Of a DNA stretch of 33,976 nucleotides, positions 8,402 through 15,784 are shown piece after piece. The stretch covers positions 4,254,554-4,288,529 of the forward strand of contig NZ_LWCC02000005.1 in the NCBI RefSeq assembly GCF_001642695.1, written 5' to 3'. The translations under genes and the position numbers were made by a program. Numbering within the stretch: position 1 is the stretch's first letter; each line of letters begins with the position of its first letter. Origin of the DNA: Streptomyces chilikensis. Lineage in GTDB: Bacteria; Actinomycetota; Actinomycetes; Streptomycetales; Streptomycetaceae. The notes beneath the pieces were generated by a model. That model made no database searches. It was not told the DNA's origin and saw only the letters and a program-made list of their open reading frames with translations.

Positions 8402-8940
8402 CGGACAACGGGAACCGCCCCGAGGACGGACCGGCGGACGCGACGGACACCGTCGCCACGGTCCTCCGGCAGTGGCGGGACGTCCTTCCCGAGCTGGACA
8501 CCGACCCGATGCGGCTCATCGGGCGGATCAACCGCAGCGCCGCGCTCCTGCGGCAGGCGGAGGACGCGCCGCTGCGCCGGCCGGGGCTCACCCGTCCGGA
8601 GTTCGAGCTGCTCGGCGCGCTGCGGCGCACCGGGCGGGAACTCACCCCCGGCGACCTGGCCCGGGAGACGTTCTCCTCGGGAGCGGCGGTGACCAAACGG
8701 CTCAAGCAGCTCACCGGGCGCGGGCTGGTGGAGCGGCGCACCGACGCCCGGGACCGCAGGGTGGTCCTGGTGGGCCTGACCGCGGCGGGCCGGGAGCTGG
8801 TCGACTCCGTGCTGCCGGAGCAGCTGTCGTTCGAGGCGGACGTCCTCTCCGGGCTGGACGCCGAGGAGCGGCACCGGCTGGCGGAACTGCTCGGCAAGCT
8901 CCTGACCCAGCTGGAGGGCCGGCTCGCCCCACGGCTGTGA
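8398..8940 (+). CDS. MarR-family transcriptional regulator
   Basis: A 180-aa winged-helix regulator. The core is visible from about residue 60: LTRPEFELLGALRRTG, the helix-turn-helix LTPGDLARETFSSGAAVTKR and the wing with a DxRD motif, TDARDRRVVLV, followed by the dimerisation helices. The ATG overlaps the stop of the FUSC gene and is preceded by GGAGG. MarR proteins usually repress a neighbouring efflux gene and respond to phenolic ligands; this gene order fits that, but with this overlap the regulator depends on the FUSC promoter or on an internal one. It is convergent with the VOC gene, with a hairpin between them. Confidence 0.92.
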   Translation: MTDNGNRPEDGPADATDTVATVLRQWRDVLPELDTDPMRLIGRINRSAALLRQAEDAPLRRPGLTRPEFELLGALRRTGRELTPGDLARETFSSGAAVTKRLKQLTGRGLVERRTDARDRRVVLVGLTAAGRELVDSVLPEQLSFEADVLSGLDAEERHRLAELLGKLLTQLEGRLAPRL

Positions 8941-8950
8941 CCGCACCGCC

Positions 8951-8979
8951 CGGCCCGGAGCCGCGGCGGCTCCCGGCCG
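8951..8979. terminator. Bidirectional hairpin between marR and VOC genes
   Basis: Bases 8951-8964 and 8966-8979 form a 14-bp inverted repeat with one C-C mismatch around a 1-nt centre; the innermost pairs would open to make the loop. It lies 10 nt after the MarR stop and 23 nt beyond the VOC stop, so it can serve both convergent genes. Confidence 0.6.
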
Positions 8980-9001
8980 CCCGGCCGGCGGGCGGCGGCC
9001 C

Positions 9002-9400
9002 TCACATGCCCGGCCGGTGGCGCAGCGGATGGTCAGCGGGAATCTCCACCAGGACGATCGGCAGGCCGTCCGGGTCGGCGATCCACATCTCGACCAGCCC
9101 CCACGGTTCGCGCACCGGCTCCCGGACGATCTCCACGCCGCGCGCCGCCAGTTCGTCGCGCGCCGCCGCCGCGTCCGCCACCTGCAGCCACAGCCGCAGG
9201 GCGCCGCCCCCGTCCTCGTCGGGGCCGCGCCGCCCCGACAGCTCCAGGAACCCGCCGCCGAGGAAGTACACCGTCCCCCGCTCCTCGCCGGTGCCGAACT
9301 CCCGGTACACCGCGAGGCCCAGCTTCTCGCCGTAGAACGCCCGGGAGGCCGGCGGATCGAGGGGGCGGATCAACGTCCTGCTGCTCAGTACGTGCACCAT
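9002..9400 (-). CDS. VOC/glyoxalase-fold protein
   Basis: A 132-aa single-domain vicinal oxygen chelate protein with two beta-alpha-beta-beta-beta repeats: TLIRPLDPPASRAFYGEKLG and AAARDELAARGVEIVREP, ending in the typical DPDGLPIVLVEIP, whose Glu is the usual metal ligand. Such proteins are glyoxalases, dioxygenases or antibiotic-binding proteins; the substrate cannot be assigned. The ATG at 9400 is chosen because TAGGCT lies exactly 7 nt upstream, a leaderless arrangement; longer in-frame starts would overlap the divergent GNAT gene. Confidence 0.85.
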   Translation of the reverse strand: MVHVLSSRTLIRPLDPPASRAFYGEKLGLAVYREFGTGEERGTVYFLGGGFLELSGRRGPDEDGGGALRLWLQVADAAAARDELAARGVEIVREPVREPWGLVEMWIADPDGLPIVLVEIPADHPLRHRPGM

Positions 9401-9407
9401 GGGCCGC

Positions 9408-9413
9408 AGCCTA
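9408..9413 (-). promoter_or_regulatory. -10 box for leaderless VOC gene
   Basis: TAGGCT on the minus strand, followed by 7 nt and the ATG. It lies 15 bp from the divergent GNAT start codon, so the two genes share a very short regulatory region. Confidence 0.5.
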
Positions 9414-9428
9414 GACACCGGAGAGAAC

Positions 9429-10022
9429 ATGCGCCCCGACGACAGCCCGGCCGGCACCTCCGCCGCCGCCCCCACCCTCGCCCCGGACTTCCGCGACGGC
9501 ACCCCCGACGACGTCGACGCCCTGGTCGCCCTGGTCGAATCCGCCTACCGCGGGGACGCCAGCCGGGCCGGCTGGACCACCGAGGCGGACATCCTCGACG
9601 GACGGCGCACCGGCCCCGAGGCCGTGCGGGAGATCCTCGCCGACCCCTCGGGCCGGCTGCTCGTCGCCGAGCAGGACGGGCGGATCGTCGCCTGCTGCCA
9701 GCTCGAACACCGGGGCGACCACGCGTACTTCGGCATGTTCGCGGTGCGCCCCGGGCTCCAGGGCGGGGGACTGGGCCGCGTCGTGATGGCCGAGGCCGAG
9801 CGGTTCGTCCGGGAGGCCTGGGGAGCCGCCGAGATGCACATGACGGTGATCTCCGTGCGCGAGGAACTGATCGCCTGGTACGAGCGCCGGGGGTACCGCC
9901 GCACCGGGAGGACCAGCCCCTTCCCCTACGGCGACGAGCGCTTCGGCGTCCCCCGCCGCGACGACCTGGAGTTCGAGCTGCTGGTCAAGGAGCTCCCCGC
10001 CCCCGGGATCAGCCCCGCCTGA
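9429..10022 (+). CDS. GNAT-family N-acetyltransferase
   Basis: A 197-aa protein with a single GNAT domain. The acetyl-CoA binding loop of the Q/R-x-x-G-x-G/A type is seen as RPGLQGGGLGRVVM at about residues 109-122, preceded by the beta strand YFGMFAV and followed by IAWYERRGYRRTGR, a hallmark of the family's C-terminal part. The target amine is unknown. The start at 9429 is preceded by GGAGAG at 5 nt; an ATG 10 codons upstream would overlap the divergent VOC gene and lacks a site. The 3' end overlaps the convergent GDPD gene by 14 bp. Confidence 0.9.
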   Translation: MRPDDSPAGTSAAAPTLAPDFRDGTPDDVDALVALVESAYRGDASRAGWTTEADILDGRRTGPEAVREILADPSGRLLVAEQDGRIVACCQLEHRGDHAYFGMFAVRPGLQGGGLGRVVMAEAERFVREAWGAAEMHMTVISVREELIAWYERRGYRRTGRTSPFPYGDERFGVPRRDDLEFELLVKELPAPGISPA

Positions 10023-10677
10023 TCTCCGGACGGTCGGTGACCACCCCGTCGAGCCCGAAGGCGTACGCCAGGCGCAGCTGCTCCGGGGTGTTCACCGTCC
10101 AGGCGAGGACGCGGAGCTCCGCGCGCCGGGCGCGCTCCATCGTCTCCAGGGTGAGCCGGCGGATGTTCAACGACATGGTCCGGGCCCCGGCCCGCACCGC
10201 CCGCTCGACGATCTCCGCGTCGTAACGGCCGGCCACCAGCGCCGTCCGCACGCCCGGCACCAGACGGGCGATCTCCTCGATCGCCTCCGCGTGGAACGAG
10301 ATGACCTCCACCCGCTCCACCAGAGCGCGTTCCCGCATCACCTCGGCCAGTCGCTGCGCGGCCGCCACGTCCTTGATCTCGGCCTGCAGCGGGGCCGTCA
10401 CCGCGTCCAGCACCTCCTCGAACACCGGGATCCGCTCACCCGACCCGGCGTCCAGCGTGCGCAGTTCGGCCAGCGTGCGGTCCGCGACCGGCCCCGTGCC
10501 GTCGGTCGTGCGGTCGACCGTGGCGTCGTGCATCACCACCAGGGCGCCGTCCTTGCTCAGGTGGAGGTCCAGTTCGATCAGGTCGAGACCGGCCTTCTCG
10601 GCCGCCACGAACGAACGCAGCGTGTTCTCCGGCTCGACGCCCATGAGACCGCGGTGGCCGATGGTGAGGAAATCCAA
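10009..10677 (-). CDS. Glycerophosphodiester phosphodiesterase family protein
   Basis: A 222-aa TIM-barrel phosphodiesterase. The catalytic pattern HR(x)nExD(x)nH is complete: GHRG with H8 and R9, EPENT at 15-19, ELDLHL with E35 and D37, and the general-acid H50 in VVMHD. It should hydrolyse glycerophosphodiesters to glycerol-3-phosphate and an alcohol. There is no signal peptide, which points to a cytoplasmic UgpQ-like enzyme. The start codon is TTG, with GAGAAG close by as a weak ribosome site. The 3' end overlaps the GNAT gene by 14 bp tail to tail. A TAGGCT on the minus strand at 10728-10733 may be its -10 box. Confidence 0.92.
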   Translation of the reverse strand: MDFLTIGHRGLMGVEPENTLRSFVAAEKAGLDLIELDLHLSKDGALVVMHDATVDRTTDGTGPVADRTLAELRTLDAGSGERIPVFEEVLDAVTAPLQAEIKDVAAAQRLAEVMRERALVERVEVISFHAEAIEEIARLVPGVRTALVAGRYDAEIVERAVRAGARTMSLNIRRLTLETMERARRAELRVLAWTVNTPEQLRLAYAFGLDGVVTDRPEIRRG

Positions 10678-10843
10678 GGTCTTCTCGCTCCCGTGCGCTG
10701 TGCCTGCTCCGTGCTTCTCCGCCCCGCAGCCTAGGGGCCGTCCGCCGTCCCCTGCCGCGCTCCCGGGTCACCCGTACGGCCGCTTGACAGGAAAATTCAC
10801 GCTCAGACGGGGCTGTGGCAATAAGTTTTCCCAAGATCCCCTC

Positions 10844-10872
10844 TTGCTGAAAGAGAAGATGGTGCTTACGGT
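10844..10872 (+). promoter_or_regulatory. Promoter TTGCTG-17-TACGGT before DUF6421 gene
   Basis: TTGCTG (10844-10849), a 17-nt spacer and TACGGT (10867-10872) fit the housekeeping sigma pattern and predict a leader of about 30 nt carrying GGAGGG before the ATG at 10908. A perfect TTGACA lies upstream at 10784-10789 but has no good -10 box at the right distance. Confidence 0.5.
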
Positions 10873-10907
10873 GAGTCCACCCGAGGTACTCCCGTGGAGG
10901 GTGAGAG

Positions 10908-12311
10908 ATGGCGGAGGTTCTTGTGCAGGTGGGCACTCAGGGGCAGCGGCAGGCTCCCGGGGCACGGGTGGTGGACCACCCGGCGTGGCCCGCGCTCAAG
11001 GGCGCGGTGGAACGCATCCGGCCCTGGCAGAGCAAGGACGGTTCCATCGACCTCACCGCCGAGGGCGCCCCCGGCCGCGCCGAGGCCGAGCGGGCCGTCG
11101 CCGAGGTGACGGACGCCGTCACGGCCCTCGCCCCGCTGCTTCCGCACGACGCCGCGTACCACGAGGCGCTGGTCAAGGACCTGCGCCGCTGGGCCGACGG
11201 CGGCTTCGAGGTGCCTGACTTCCTCGACTCGCTGATGGCCTTCCAGCCGGCCGCGCGCCGTGAGGACGGTCTCCAGCACCTGGTCGTCTTCCCGATGTAC
11301 ACGCAGAACGGCAACCCGGACCGCAACCTCGAGGCCGTCGTGCTCCGCATGGTGTGGCCCGACTGGCTGGCGGAGCTGGAGCGGACCCGCTACGACAACC
11401 CGCTCTTCTGCGCCATCACCTTCGAGGACTTCACCGCGGGCTACGACACCAACTCCGCCGTCCTCTTCCCGGAGACCGTCGCCGTCCGCGAGGCCCCCGA
11501 GCGGTTCACCTGGGGCGGCATCTTCTGCGACCGCGAGGCCGCCCGCTTCCGCCGGGTCACCGAGGCGGCCGTCGGCATCCTCGGCCTCGAACTCCCCGAG
11601 GACGTCGCGGCGATGGTCCACGACCAGCAGCGCTGCCAGGACGCCTTCGTGCTGTGGGACCTGGTCCACGACCGCACGCACAGCCACGGCGACCTGCCGT
11701 TCGACCCCTTCATGATCAAGCAGCGCCAGCCGTTCTGGATGTACGGCCTGGAGGAGCTGCGCTGCGACCTCACCGCCTTCAAGGAGGCCGTGAAGCTGGA
11801 GGCCGAGGGCGTTCCGCAGGCCCGCGACGTGCAGACGGCGGTCCTCTTCGACCGCATGTTCCGCTTCCCGGTCACCGGCGAGCGCAGCCGCAACTACGAC
11901 GGCCTGGGCGGTCAGCTGCTCTTCGCCTACCTGCACAAGCACGACGTGGTCCGCTGGACCGACAACAAGCTGCACATCGACTGGCAGCGCGCCCCCGAGG
12001 TCACCAACCGGCTCTGCGCCGAGATCGAGACGCTCTACCGCGACGGCATCGACCGGCCCAAGCTGGTCCACTGGTTCGCCGGCTACGAGCTGGTCTCCGC
12101 CTACCTCGCGCCGCACCCCGGCTCCCGCTGGGCCAAGGGCCCCGACGCCCTCGACCTCACGCAGCCCCCGCGCAAGCTGGTCGACGACGTGCTGCCGGAC
12201 GAGTTTCCGCTCAGCATGTTCTACGAGGCGCTCGCCAAGAAGCTCAAGCACGTGATCGCCTCCGCCAAGGGGATCACCGCCGGGAGCGGCGAGCTGCCCA
12301 CCGCCGCGTAG
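10908..12311 (+). CDS. DUF6421 family protein with zincin-like motif
   Basis: A 467-aa cytoplasmic protein of the actinobacterial DUF6421 family, whose function is unknown. The ATG follows GGAGGG. There are no membrane or signal segments. The most telling stretch is WDLVHDRTHSHGDLPFDP with His254, Asp255 and His258, followed about 24 residues later by EELRCDL (Glu282, Glu283, Asp287). This resembles the HExxH plus downstream Glu arrangement of gluzincin metallopeptidases, with Asp in place of the catalytic Glu, and recalls the EECRAE helix of dipeptidyl peptidase III. That reading is inference from spacing only. It is the first of a plus-strand set with an SDR and a threonine aldolase, suggesting a role in amino-acid or peptide metabolism. 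Confidence 0.85.
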   Translation: MAEVLVQVGTQGQRQAPGARVVDHPAWPALKGAVERIRPWQSKDGSIDLTAEGAPGRAEAERAVAEVTDAVTALAPLLPHDAAYHEALVKDLRRWADGGFEVPDFLDSLMAFQPAARREDGLQHLVVFPMYTQNGNPDRNLEAVVLRMVWPDWLAELERTRYDNPLFCAITFEDFTAGYDTNSAVLFPETVAVREAPERFTWGGIFCDREAARFRRVTEAAVGILGLELPEDVAAMVHDQQRCQDAFVLWDLVHDRTHSHGDLPFDPFMIKQRQPFWMYGLEELRCDLTAFKEAVKLEAEGVPQARDVQTAVLFDRMFRFPVTGERSRNYDGLGGQLLFAYLHKHDVVRWTDNKLHIDWQRAPEVTNRLCAEIETLYRDGIDRPKLVHWFAGYELVSAYLAPHPGSRWAKGPDALDLTQPPRKLVDDVLPDEFPLSMFYEALAKKLKHVIASAKGITAGSGELPTAA

Positions 12312-12384
12312 GCGGCCCGGTCAAGCCACCGACCGGCCCGGGGACGGCCGGACGATTCAGCGAAACGCCTGGGAGGCGAGAGCG

Positions 12385-13137
12385 ATGGGGAACGGAAACG
12401 GAGCGCTCGAGGGGGCGGTCGTCGCGGTGGCCGGCGCGGGCGGCGCGGCCGGACGGGCGGCGCTGCTGCGCCTGGCCGAGGCCGGCGCGGTGGTCGTGGC
12501 CTCGGACAACGACCCCGTGCGCCTGGCGGAGGCCGTGGACGCAGCCCGTTACGCGCACGGCGGGGCCACGGTCACCGGCGAACCGGTGGACCTGCTGGAC
12601 CTGGACGCGGCGCGCGCCTGGGCGGCCGAGACCGAGAAGGAGTACGGCCGGATCGACGGAATGGTCCACCTGGTCGGCGGCTGGCGCGGCAGCGCCTCCT
12701 TCCCGCAGACCGACCTGGCCGACTGGGAGCTGCTGGAGAAACTGCTGGTCCGCACGGTCCAGCACACCTCCCTCGCCTTCCACGACGCCCTGGTGCGCAG
12801 CGACCGCGGCCGGTTCGTGCTGATCAGCGCCACCGGGGCGGCGAAGCCCACCGCGGGCAACGCCGCCTACGGAGCCGCCAAGGCCGCCGCCGAGGCGTGG
12901 ACGCTGGCCCTCGCGGACGCCTTCCGCAAGGAGGGGGGCGAGGACGGCCCCGCTGCGGCGGCTGCCATCCTGGTCGTGAAGGCACTGGTGCACGACGCCA
13001 TGCGCGCCGAGCGCCCGAACGCGAAGTTCGCGGGCTTCACCGACGTCAAGGACCTGGCCGAGGCCATCGCCGGAGTCTGGGAGAAGCCCGCCAGTGAAGT
13101 GAACGGAAACCGTCTGTGGCTGACCGAGAAGCCGTGA
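12385..13137 (+). CDS. Short-chain dehydrogenase/reductase
   Basis: A 250-aa classical SDR with a Rossmann fold. The N-terminal nucleotide loop reads VAGAGGAAGRAAL (about residues 15-27), a variant of TGxxxGxG. Acidic residues after beta-2 (SDND) favour NAD over NADP. The catalytic residues are visible: Ser148 in LISATGA, Tyr162 and Lys166 in AAYGAAK. The usual NNAG is replaced by HLVGG. Substrate unknown. The ATG has GGGAGG upstream. It lies 73 bp after the DUF6421 gene and overlaps the threonine aldolase by 4 bp (GTGA), so it is probably co-transcribed and coupled with the latter. Confidence 0.9.
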   Translation: MGNGNGALEGAVVAVAGAGGAAGRAALLRLAEAGAVVVASDNDPVRLAEAVDAARYAHGGATVTGEPVDLLDLDAARAWAAETEKEYGRIDGMVHLVGGWRGSASFPQTDLADWELLEKLLVRTVQHTSLAFHDALVRSDRGRFVLISATGAAKPTAGNAAYGAAKAAAEAWTLALADAFRKEGGEDGPAAAAAILVVKALVHDAMRAERPNAKFAGFTDVKDLAEAIAGVWEKPASEVNGNRLWLTEKP

Positions 13138-14207
13138 ACCCCCCGAAGACCGACGCGCGCCGTCGTCACGACCCGTCGGTCCGCGGCTTCGCCAGCGACA
13201 ACTACGCGGGGGTCCACCCCGAGGTGCTCGCCGCCCTGGCCCTGGCCAACGGCGGGCACCAGGTCGCGTACGGCGAGGACGTCTACACGGAACACCTCCA
13301 GCAGGTCGTGCGCGGCCACTTCGGCGCCACCGCCGAGGCCTATCCCGTCTTCAACGGCACCGGCGCCAACGTGGTGGCGCTGCAGGCGGTCACCGACCGC
13401 TGGGGCGCGGTGATCTGCGCGGAGAGCGCCCACATCAACACCGACGAGGGCGGCGCGCCGGAGCAGGTGGCGGGCATCAAGCTGCTCACCGTGCCCGCCC
13501 CGGACGGCAAGCTCACCCCCGAGCTCATCGACCGCCAGGCCTTCGGCTTCGACGACGAGCACCGGGCGATGCCGCAGGTCGTCTCCATCACCCAGTCGAC
13601 CGAGCTCGGCACCGTCTACACGCCGGACGAGATCCGCGCCATCTGCGACCACGCCCACGCGCACGGCCTGACGGTCCACCTCGACGGCTCCCGGCTCGGC
13701 AACGCGGCCGCCTCCCTGGACGTGCCCATGCGGGCCTTCACCAACGCGGCCGGCGTCGACCTGCTCTCGCTGGGCGGCACCAAGAACGGCGCCATGTACG
13801 GCGAGGCCGTGGTGGTGATCAACCACGAGCGGGTGCGCAGGATGAAGCACCTGCGCAAGACCTCCATGCAGCTGGCCTCCAAGATGCGGTTCGTCTCGGT
13901 GCAGCTGGAGGCGCTGCTGGCCAAGGACCTGTGGCTGCGCAACGCCCGTCACGCCAACGAGATGGCGCGGCGCCTGGCCGAGGGCGTGCGGGCCGTGGAC
14001 GGCGTGGAGATCCTCCACCCGGTCCAGTCCAACGCGGTGTTCGCCCGCCTGCCGCACGCCGTGACCGAGCGGCTGCAGAAGCGCTTCCGCTTCTACTTCT
14101 GGGACGAGGCCGCCGGCGACGTGCGCTGGATGTGCGCCTACGACACCTCGGAGGACGACGTCGACGCCTTCGTCGCCGCCGTCAAGGAGGAGATGGCGTC
14201 CCGTTGA
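13134..14207 (+). CDS. Low-specificity L-threonine aldolase family protein
   Basis: A 357-aa fold-type I PLP enzyme. Recognisable parts are the N-terminal FASDNYAGVHPEVL, the substrate-loop region YGEDVYTEHL, the PLP-binding aspartate in HLDGSRLGNA and the Schiff-base lysine, Lys217, in SLGGTKNGAMYGE. It should cleave L-threonine or L-allo-threonine to glycine and acetaldehyde, or act on a related beta-hydroxy amino acid. The start is taken as the GTG whose GTGA overlaps the SDR stop codon, giving an N-terminus MNPPKTDARRR; a GTG six codons upstream (13116) is the alternative. Coupling to the SDR suggests the two act on the same metabolite. A long inverted repeat follows. Confidence 0.92.
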   Translation: MNPPKTDARRRHDPSVRGFASDNYAGVHPEVLAALALANGGHQVAYGEDVYTEHLQQVVRGHFGATAEAYPVFNGTGANVVALQAVTDRWGAVICAESAHINTDEGGAPEQVAGIKLLTVPAPDGKLTPELIDRQAFGFDDEHRAMPQVVSITQSTELGTVYTPDEIRAICDHAHAHGLTVHLDGSRLGNAAASLDVPMRAFTNAAGVDLLSLGGTKNGAMYGEAVVVINHERVRRMKHLRKTSMQLASKMRFVSVQLEALLAKDLWLRNARHANEMARRLAEGVRAVDGVEILHPVQSNAVFARLPHAVTERLQKRFRFYFWDEAAGDVRWMCAYDTSEDDVDAFVAAVKEEMASR

Positions 14208-14218
14208 TTCATGCATGA

Positions 14219-14263
14219 GTATGCGGTCGTTCGGAAATTCATTGATCCCGGACGACCGCATAC
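14219..14263. promoter_or_regulatory. 16-bp inverted repeat overlapping promoter
   Basis: Bases 14219-14234 pair with 14248-14263 with a single G-T wobble and a 13-nt loop, 12 nt after the threonine aldolase stop. It may terminate that operon. The loop contains the -35 box (TTGATC) of the next gene and the right arm ends just before its -10 box, so it is equally well placed to be an operator. Confidence 0.65.
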
Positions 14264-14270
14264 CTATGAT
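14242..14270 (+). promoter_or_regulatory. Promoter TTGATC-17-TATGAT for leaderless transglutaminase gene
   Basis: TTGATC (14242-14247), a 17-nt spacer and TATGAT (14265-14270, five of six matches to TATAAT) form the best housekeeping promoter in the window. The ATG at 14279 lies 8 nt beyond the -10 box and has no Shine-Dalgarno sequence, so the transcript is predicted to be leaderless. Confidence 0.75.
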
Positions 14271-14278
14271 CATGGCGC

Positions 14279-15031
14279 ATGGAGACCATCCAGCAGACGC
14301 CGGACCTGTCCGCATATCTGGCCGCTTCCGACGTGATCGACCACGAGCACCCGCAGGTCCGGCAGGTCGCCGCCCGACTCGCCTCGGCGGCCGACGACTC
14401 GTATGACTATGCGCGCGCCGCCTTCGAGTTCGTGCGCGACGCCATTCCCCACTCGCACGACGCGGACGACCGGCGGGTCACCTGGCGCGCCTCCGACGTG
14501 ATCGGACTGCGCACCGGCATCTGTTACGCGAAATCACACGCGCTCGCCGCGCTGCTGCGGGCCGAGGACATCCCCACGGCGCTCTGCTACCAGCGGTTGC
14601 GCGACGACCGGGGCGGACACGTGGTGCACGGGCTGGTCGCCGTGCGCTTCGACGGCGCCTGGCACCGGCAGGACCCCCGGGGCAACAGGCCGGGGGTCGA
14701 CGCCCGGTTCTCCCTGACGGGGGAGCGGCTGGCGTTCCCGGTGGACGCCTCGCTGGGGGAGCGGGACTACCCGGAGCTCCACGCCGGGCCGCACCCCGCG
14801 GTGCTGGCGGCGCTGCGCGGCGCGCGCGACCGGGCCGAGCTGTGGCGGGCCCTGCCCGCGGAACTGCGGGACGGGAGGGCGGCGGAACCGGCGGAGCGAC
14901 GGGGAGGCGCCGCCGGGGACGCCGGTCAGCGCCGCTCGCGGCGCGCGACCTCTTCGGGGGTGGGGGCGGTGCCGCCCAGGTGCGCGGGGAGCCACCAGGA
15001 GTCCTCCGGGCCGGAGGGGGTGTCCGGGTAG
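14279..15031 (+). CDS. Transglutaminase-like cysteine protease-fold protein
   Basis: A 250-aa protein with a transglutaminase-like core in residues 25-150. The catalytic triad is visible: Cys82 in RTGICYAKSHALAALLR, His117 in HVVHGLVAV and Asp132 in RQDPRGN. Bacterial members act as peptidases or amide-processing enzymes more often than cross-linkers; the substrate is unknown. The domain is complete by about residue 200; the Arg/Gly/Ser-rich tail after that continues to a stop at 15031 and overlaps the convergent plsC gene by 106 bp, so the tail is probably unselected run-on. It has its own leaderless promoter and no signal peptide. Confidence 0.85.
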   Translation: METIQQTPDLSAYLAASDVIDHEHPQVRQVAARLASAADDSYDYARAAFEFVRDAIPHSHDADDRRVTWRASDVIGLRTGICYAKSHALAALLRAEDIPTALCYQRLRDDRGGHVVHGLVAVRFDGAWHRQDPRGNRPGVDARFSLTGERLAFPVDASLGERDYPELHAGPHPAVLAALRGARDRAELWRALPAELRDGRAAEPAERRGGAAGDAGQRRSRRATSSGVGAVPPRCAGSHQESSGPEGVSG

Positions 15032-15651
15032 TCGCGCTGGGCGTGCTCGAGGAGGCCCTGGACGCGCTCCCGCAGGCGGGCCGTCAGCTCCTCCGCCGTC
15101 CCCTCGGAGGTGTCGATCGGCTCGCCCACCCGGATGGTCACGGGCGTGTGGCTGCGGCTGAAGTCGCGCTTGCGGCCCTTGGTCCACAGGCGCTGGGTGC
15201 CCCACAGCGCCATCGGGATCAGCGGGACGCCGGACTCCTGCGCCAGGCGCGCCGCGCCCTTCTTGAAGTCCTTCAGGCAGAACGACTGGGAGATGGTCGC
15301 CTCGGGGAAGATGCCCACCACCTCGCCCGACCGCAGCGAGTCCAGCGCGTGCGCGTAGGCGGCGTCCCCCTGGCGGCGGTCCACCGGGATGTGCCGCATG
15401 CCGCGCATCAGCGGACCGGAGATCCTGTGCCGGAAGACCGAGTCCTTGGCCATGAACCGCACCAGCCGCTTGCGCGGGCGGGCCGCGTACCCGTCGAAGA
15501 TGAAGTCCAGGTAGCTGATGTGGTTGCTGGCCAGCACCGCGCCGCCCGACCGCGGTATGTTCTCCGTGCCGCGGAGGTCGATCTTCAGGTCCCAGGCCTT
15601 GAACAACGACAAGGCGAGACCGATGACGGGACGGTAGACGAGCTCTGCCAT
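14926..15651 (-). CDS. plsC: 1-acyl-sn-glycerol-3-phosphate acyltransferase family protein
   Basis: A 241-aa PlsC-type acyltransferase. The acceptor motif HxxxxD is at His44-Asp49 (NHISYLDF), followed by RFMAKDSVF, then the substrate-binding block VGIFPEATIS with FPEA at 115-118 and finally GVPLIPMALWG. The N-terminus is hydrophobic and likely associates with the membrane, where the enzyme would acylate lysophosphatidate to phosphatidate; other acceptors are possible because Streptomyces carries several paralogues. The ATG at 15651 lacks a strong ribosome site. Upstream lies a dense set of inverted repeats (15721-15752) likely to bind a regulator. The 3' end overlaps the transglutaminase reading frame. 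Confidence 0.88.
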   Translation of the reverse strand: MAELVYRPVIGLALSLFKAWDLKIDLRGTENIPRSGGAVLASNHISYLDFIFDGYAARPRKRLVRFMAKDSVFRHRISGPLMRGMRHIPVDRRQGDAAYAHALDSLRSGEVVGIFPEATISQSFCLKDFKKGAARLAQESGVPLIPMALWGTQRLWTKGRKRDFSRSHTPVTIRVGEPIDTSEGTAEELTARLRERVQGLLEHAQRDYPDTPSGPEDSWWLPAHLGGTAPTPEEVARRERR

Positions 15652-15720
15652 GGGCGGGACGAGCCCCCTTCTGCTTGCTGTGCGGCCGCCGGGCGCGGGA
15701 TTTCCGGCTCCGGCCGCTCG

Positions 15721-15752
15721 AACCTACGCGGCCGTAGGTTACGGTCGCGTAG
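15721..15752. promoter_or_regulatory. Nested inverted repeats, probable TetR-type operator
   Basis: Bases 15721-15740 form AACCTACG-4 nt-CGTAGGTT, a perfect 8-bp inverted repeat. Overlapping it are CCGTA-GGT-TACGG and an outer pair CTACGCG (15724-15730) with CGCGTAG (15746-15752). The size and shape suit a TetR-family dimer or pair of dimers. The site lies 70 bp before plsC and could also serve the plus-strand genes beyond. No regulator gene is adjacent. Confidence 0.6.
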
Positions 15753-15784
15753 AGATCGTGCCCCAAGAACGTGCAAAGGACCAG

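Noticed and set aside
10784-10789. Perfect TTGACA upstream of DUF6421
   Set aside because: No -10 box at 16-19 nt; the TTGCTG-17-TACGGT pair further downstream fits better.
12317-12336. Inverted repeat between the DUF6421 and SDR genes as a terminator
   Set aside because: Only a 6-bp stem with an 8-nt loop; too weak, and the genes look co-transcribed.
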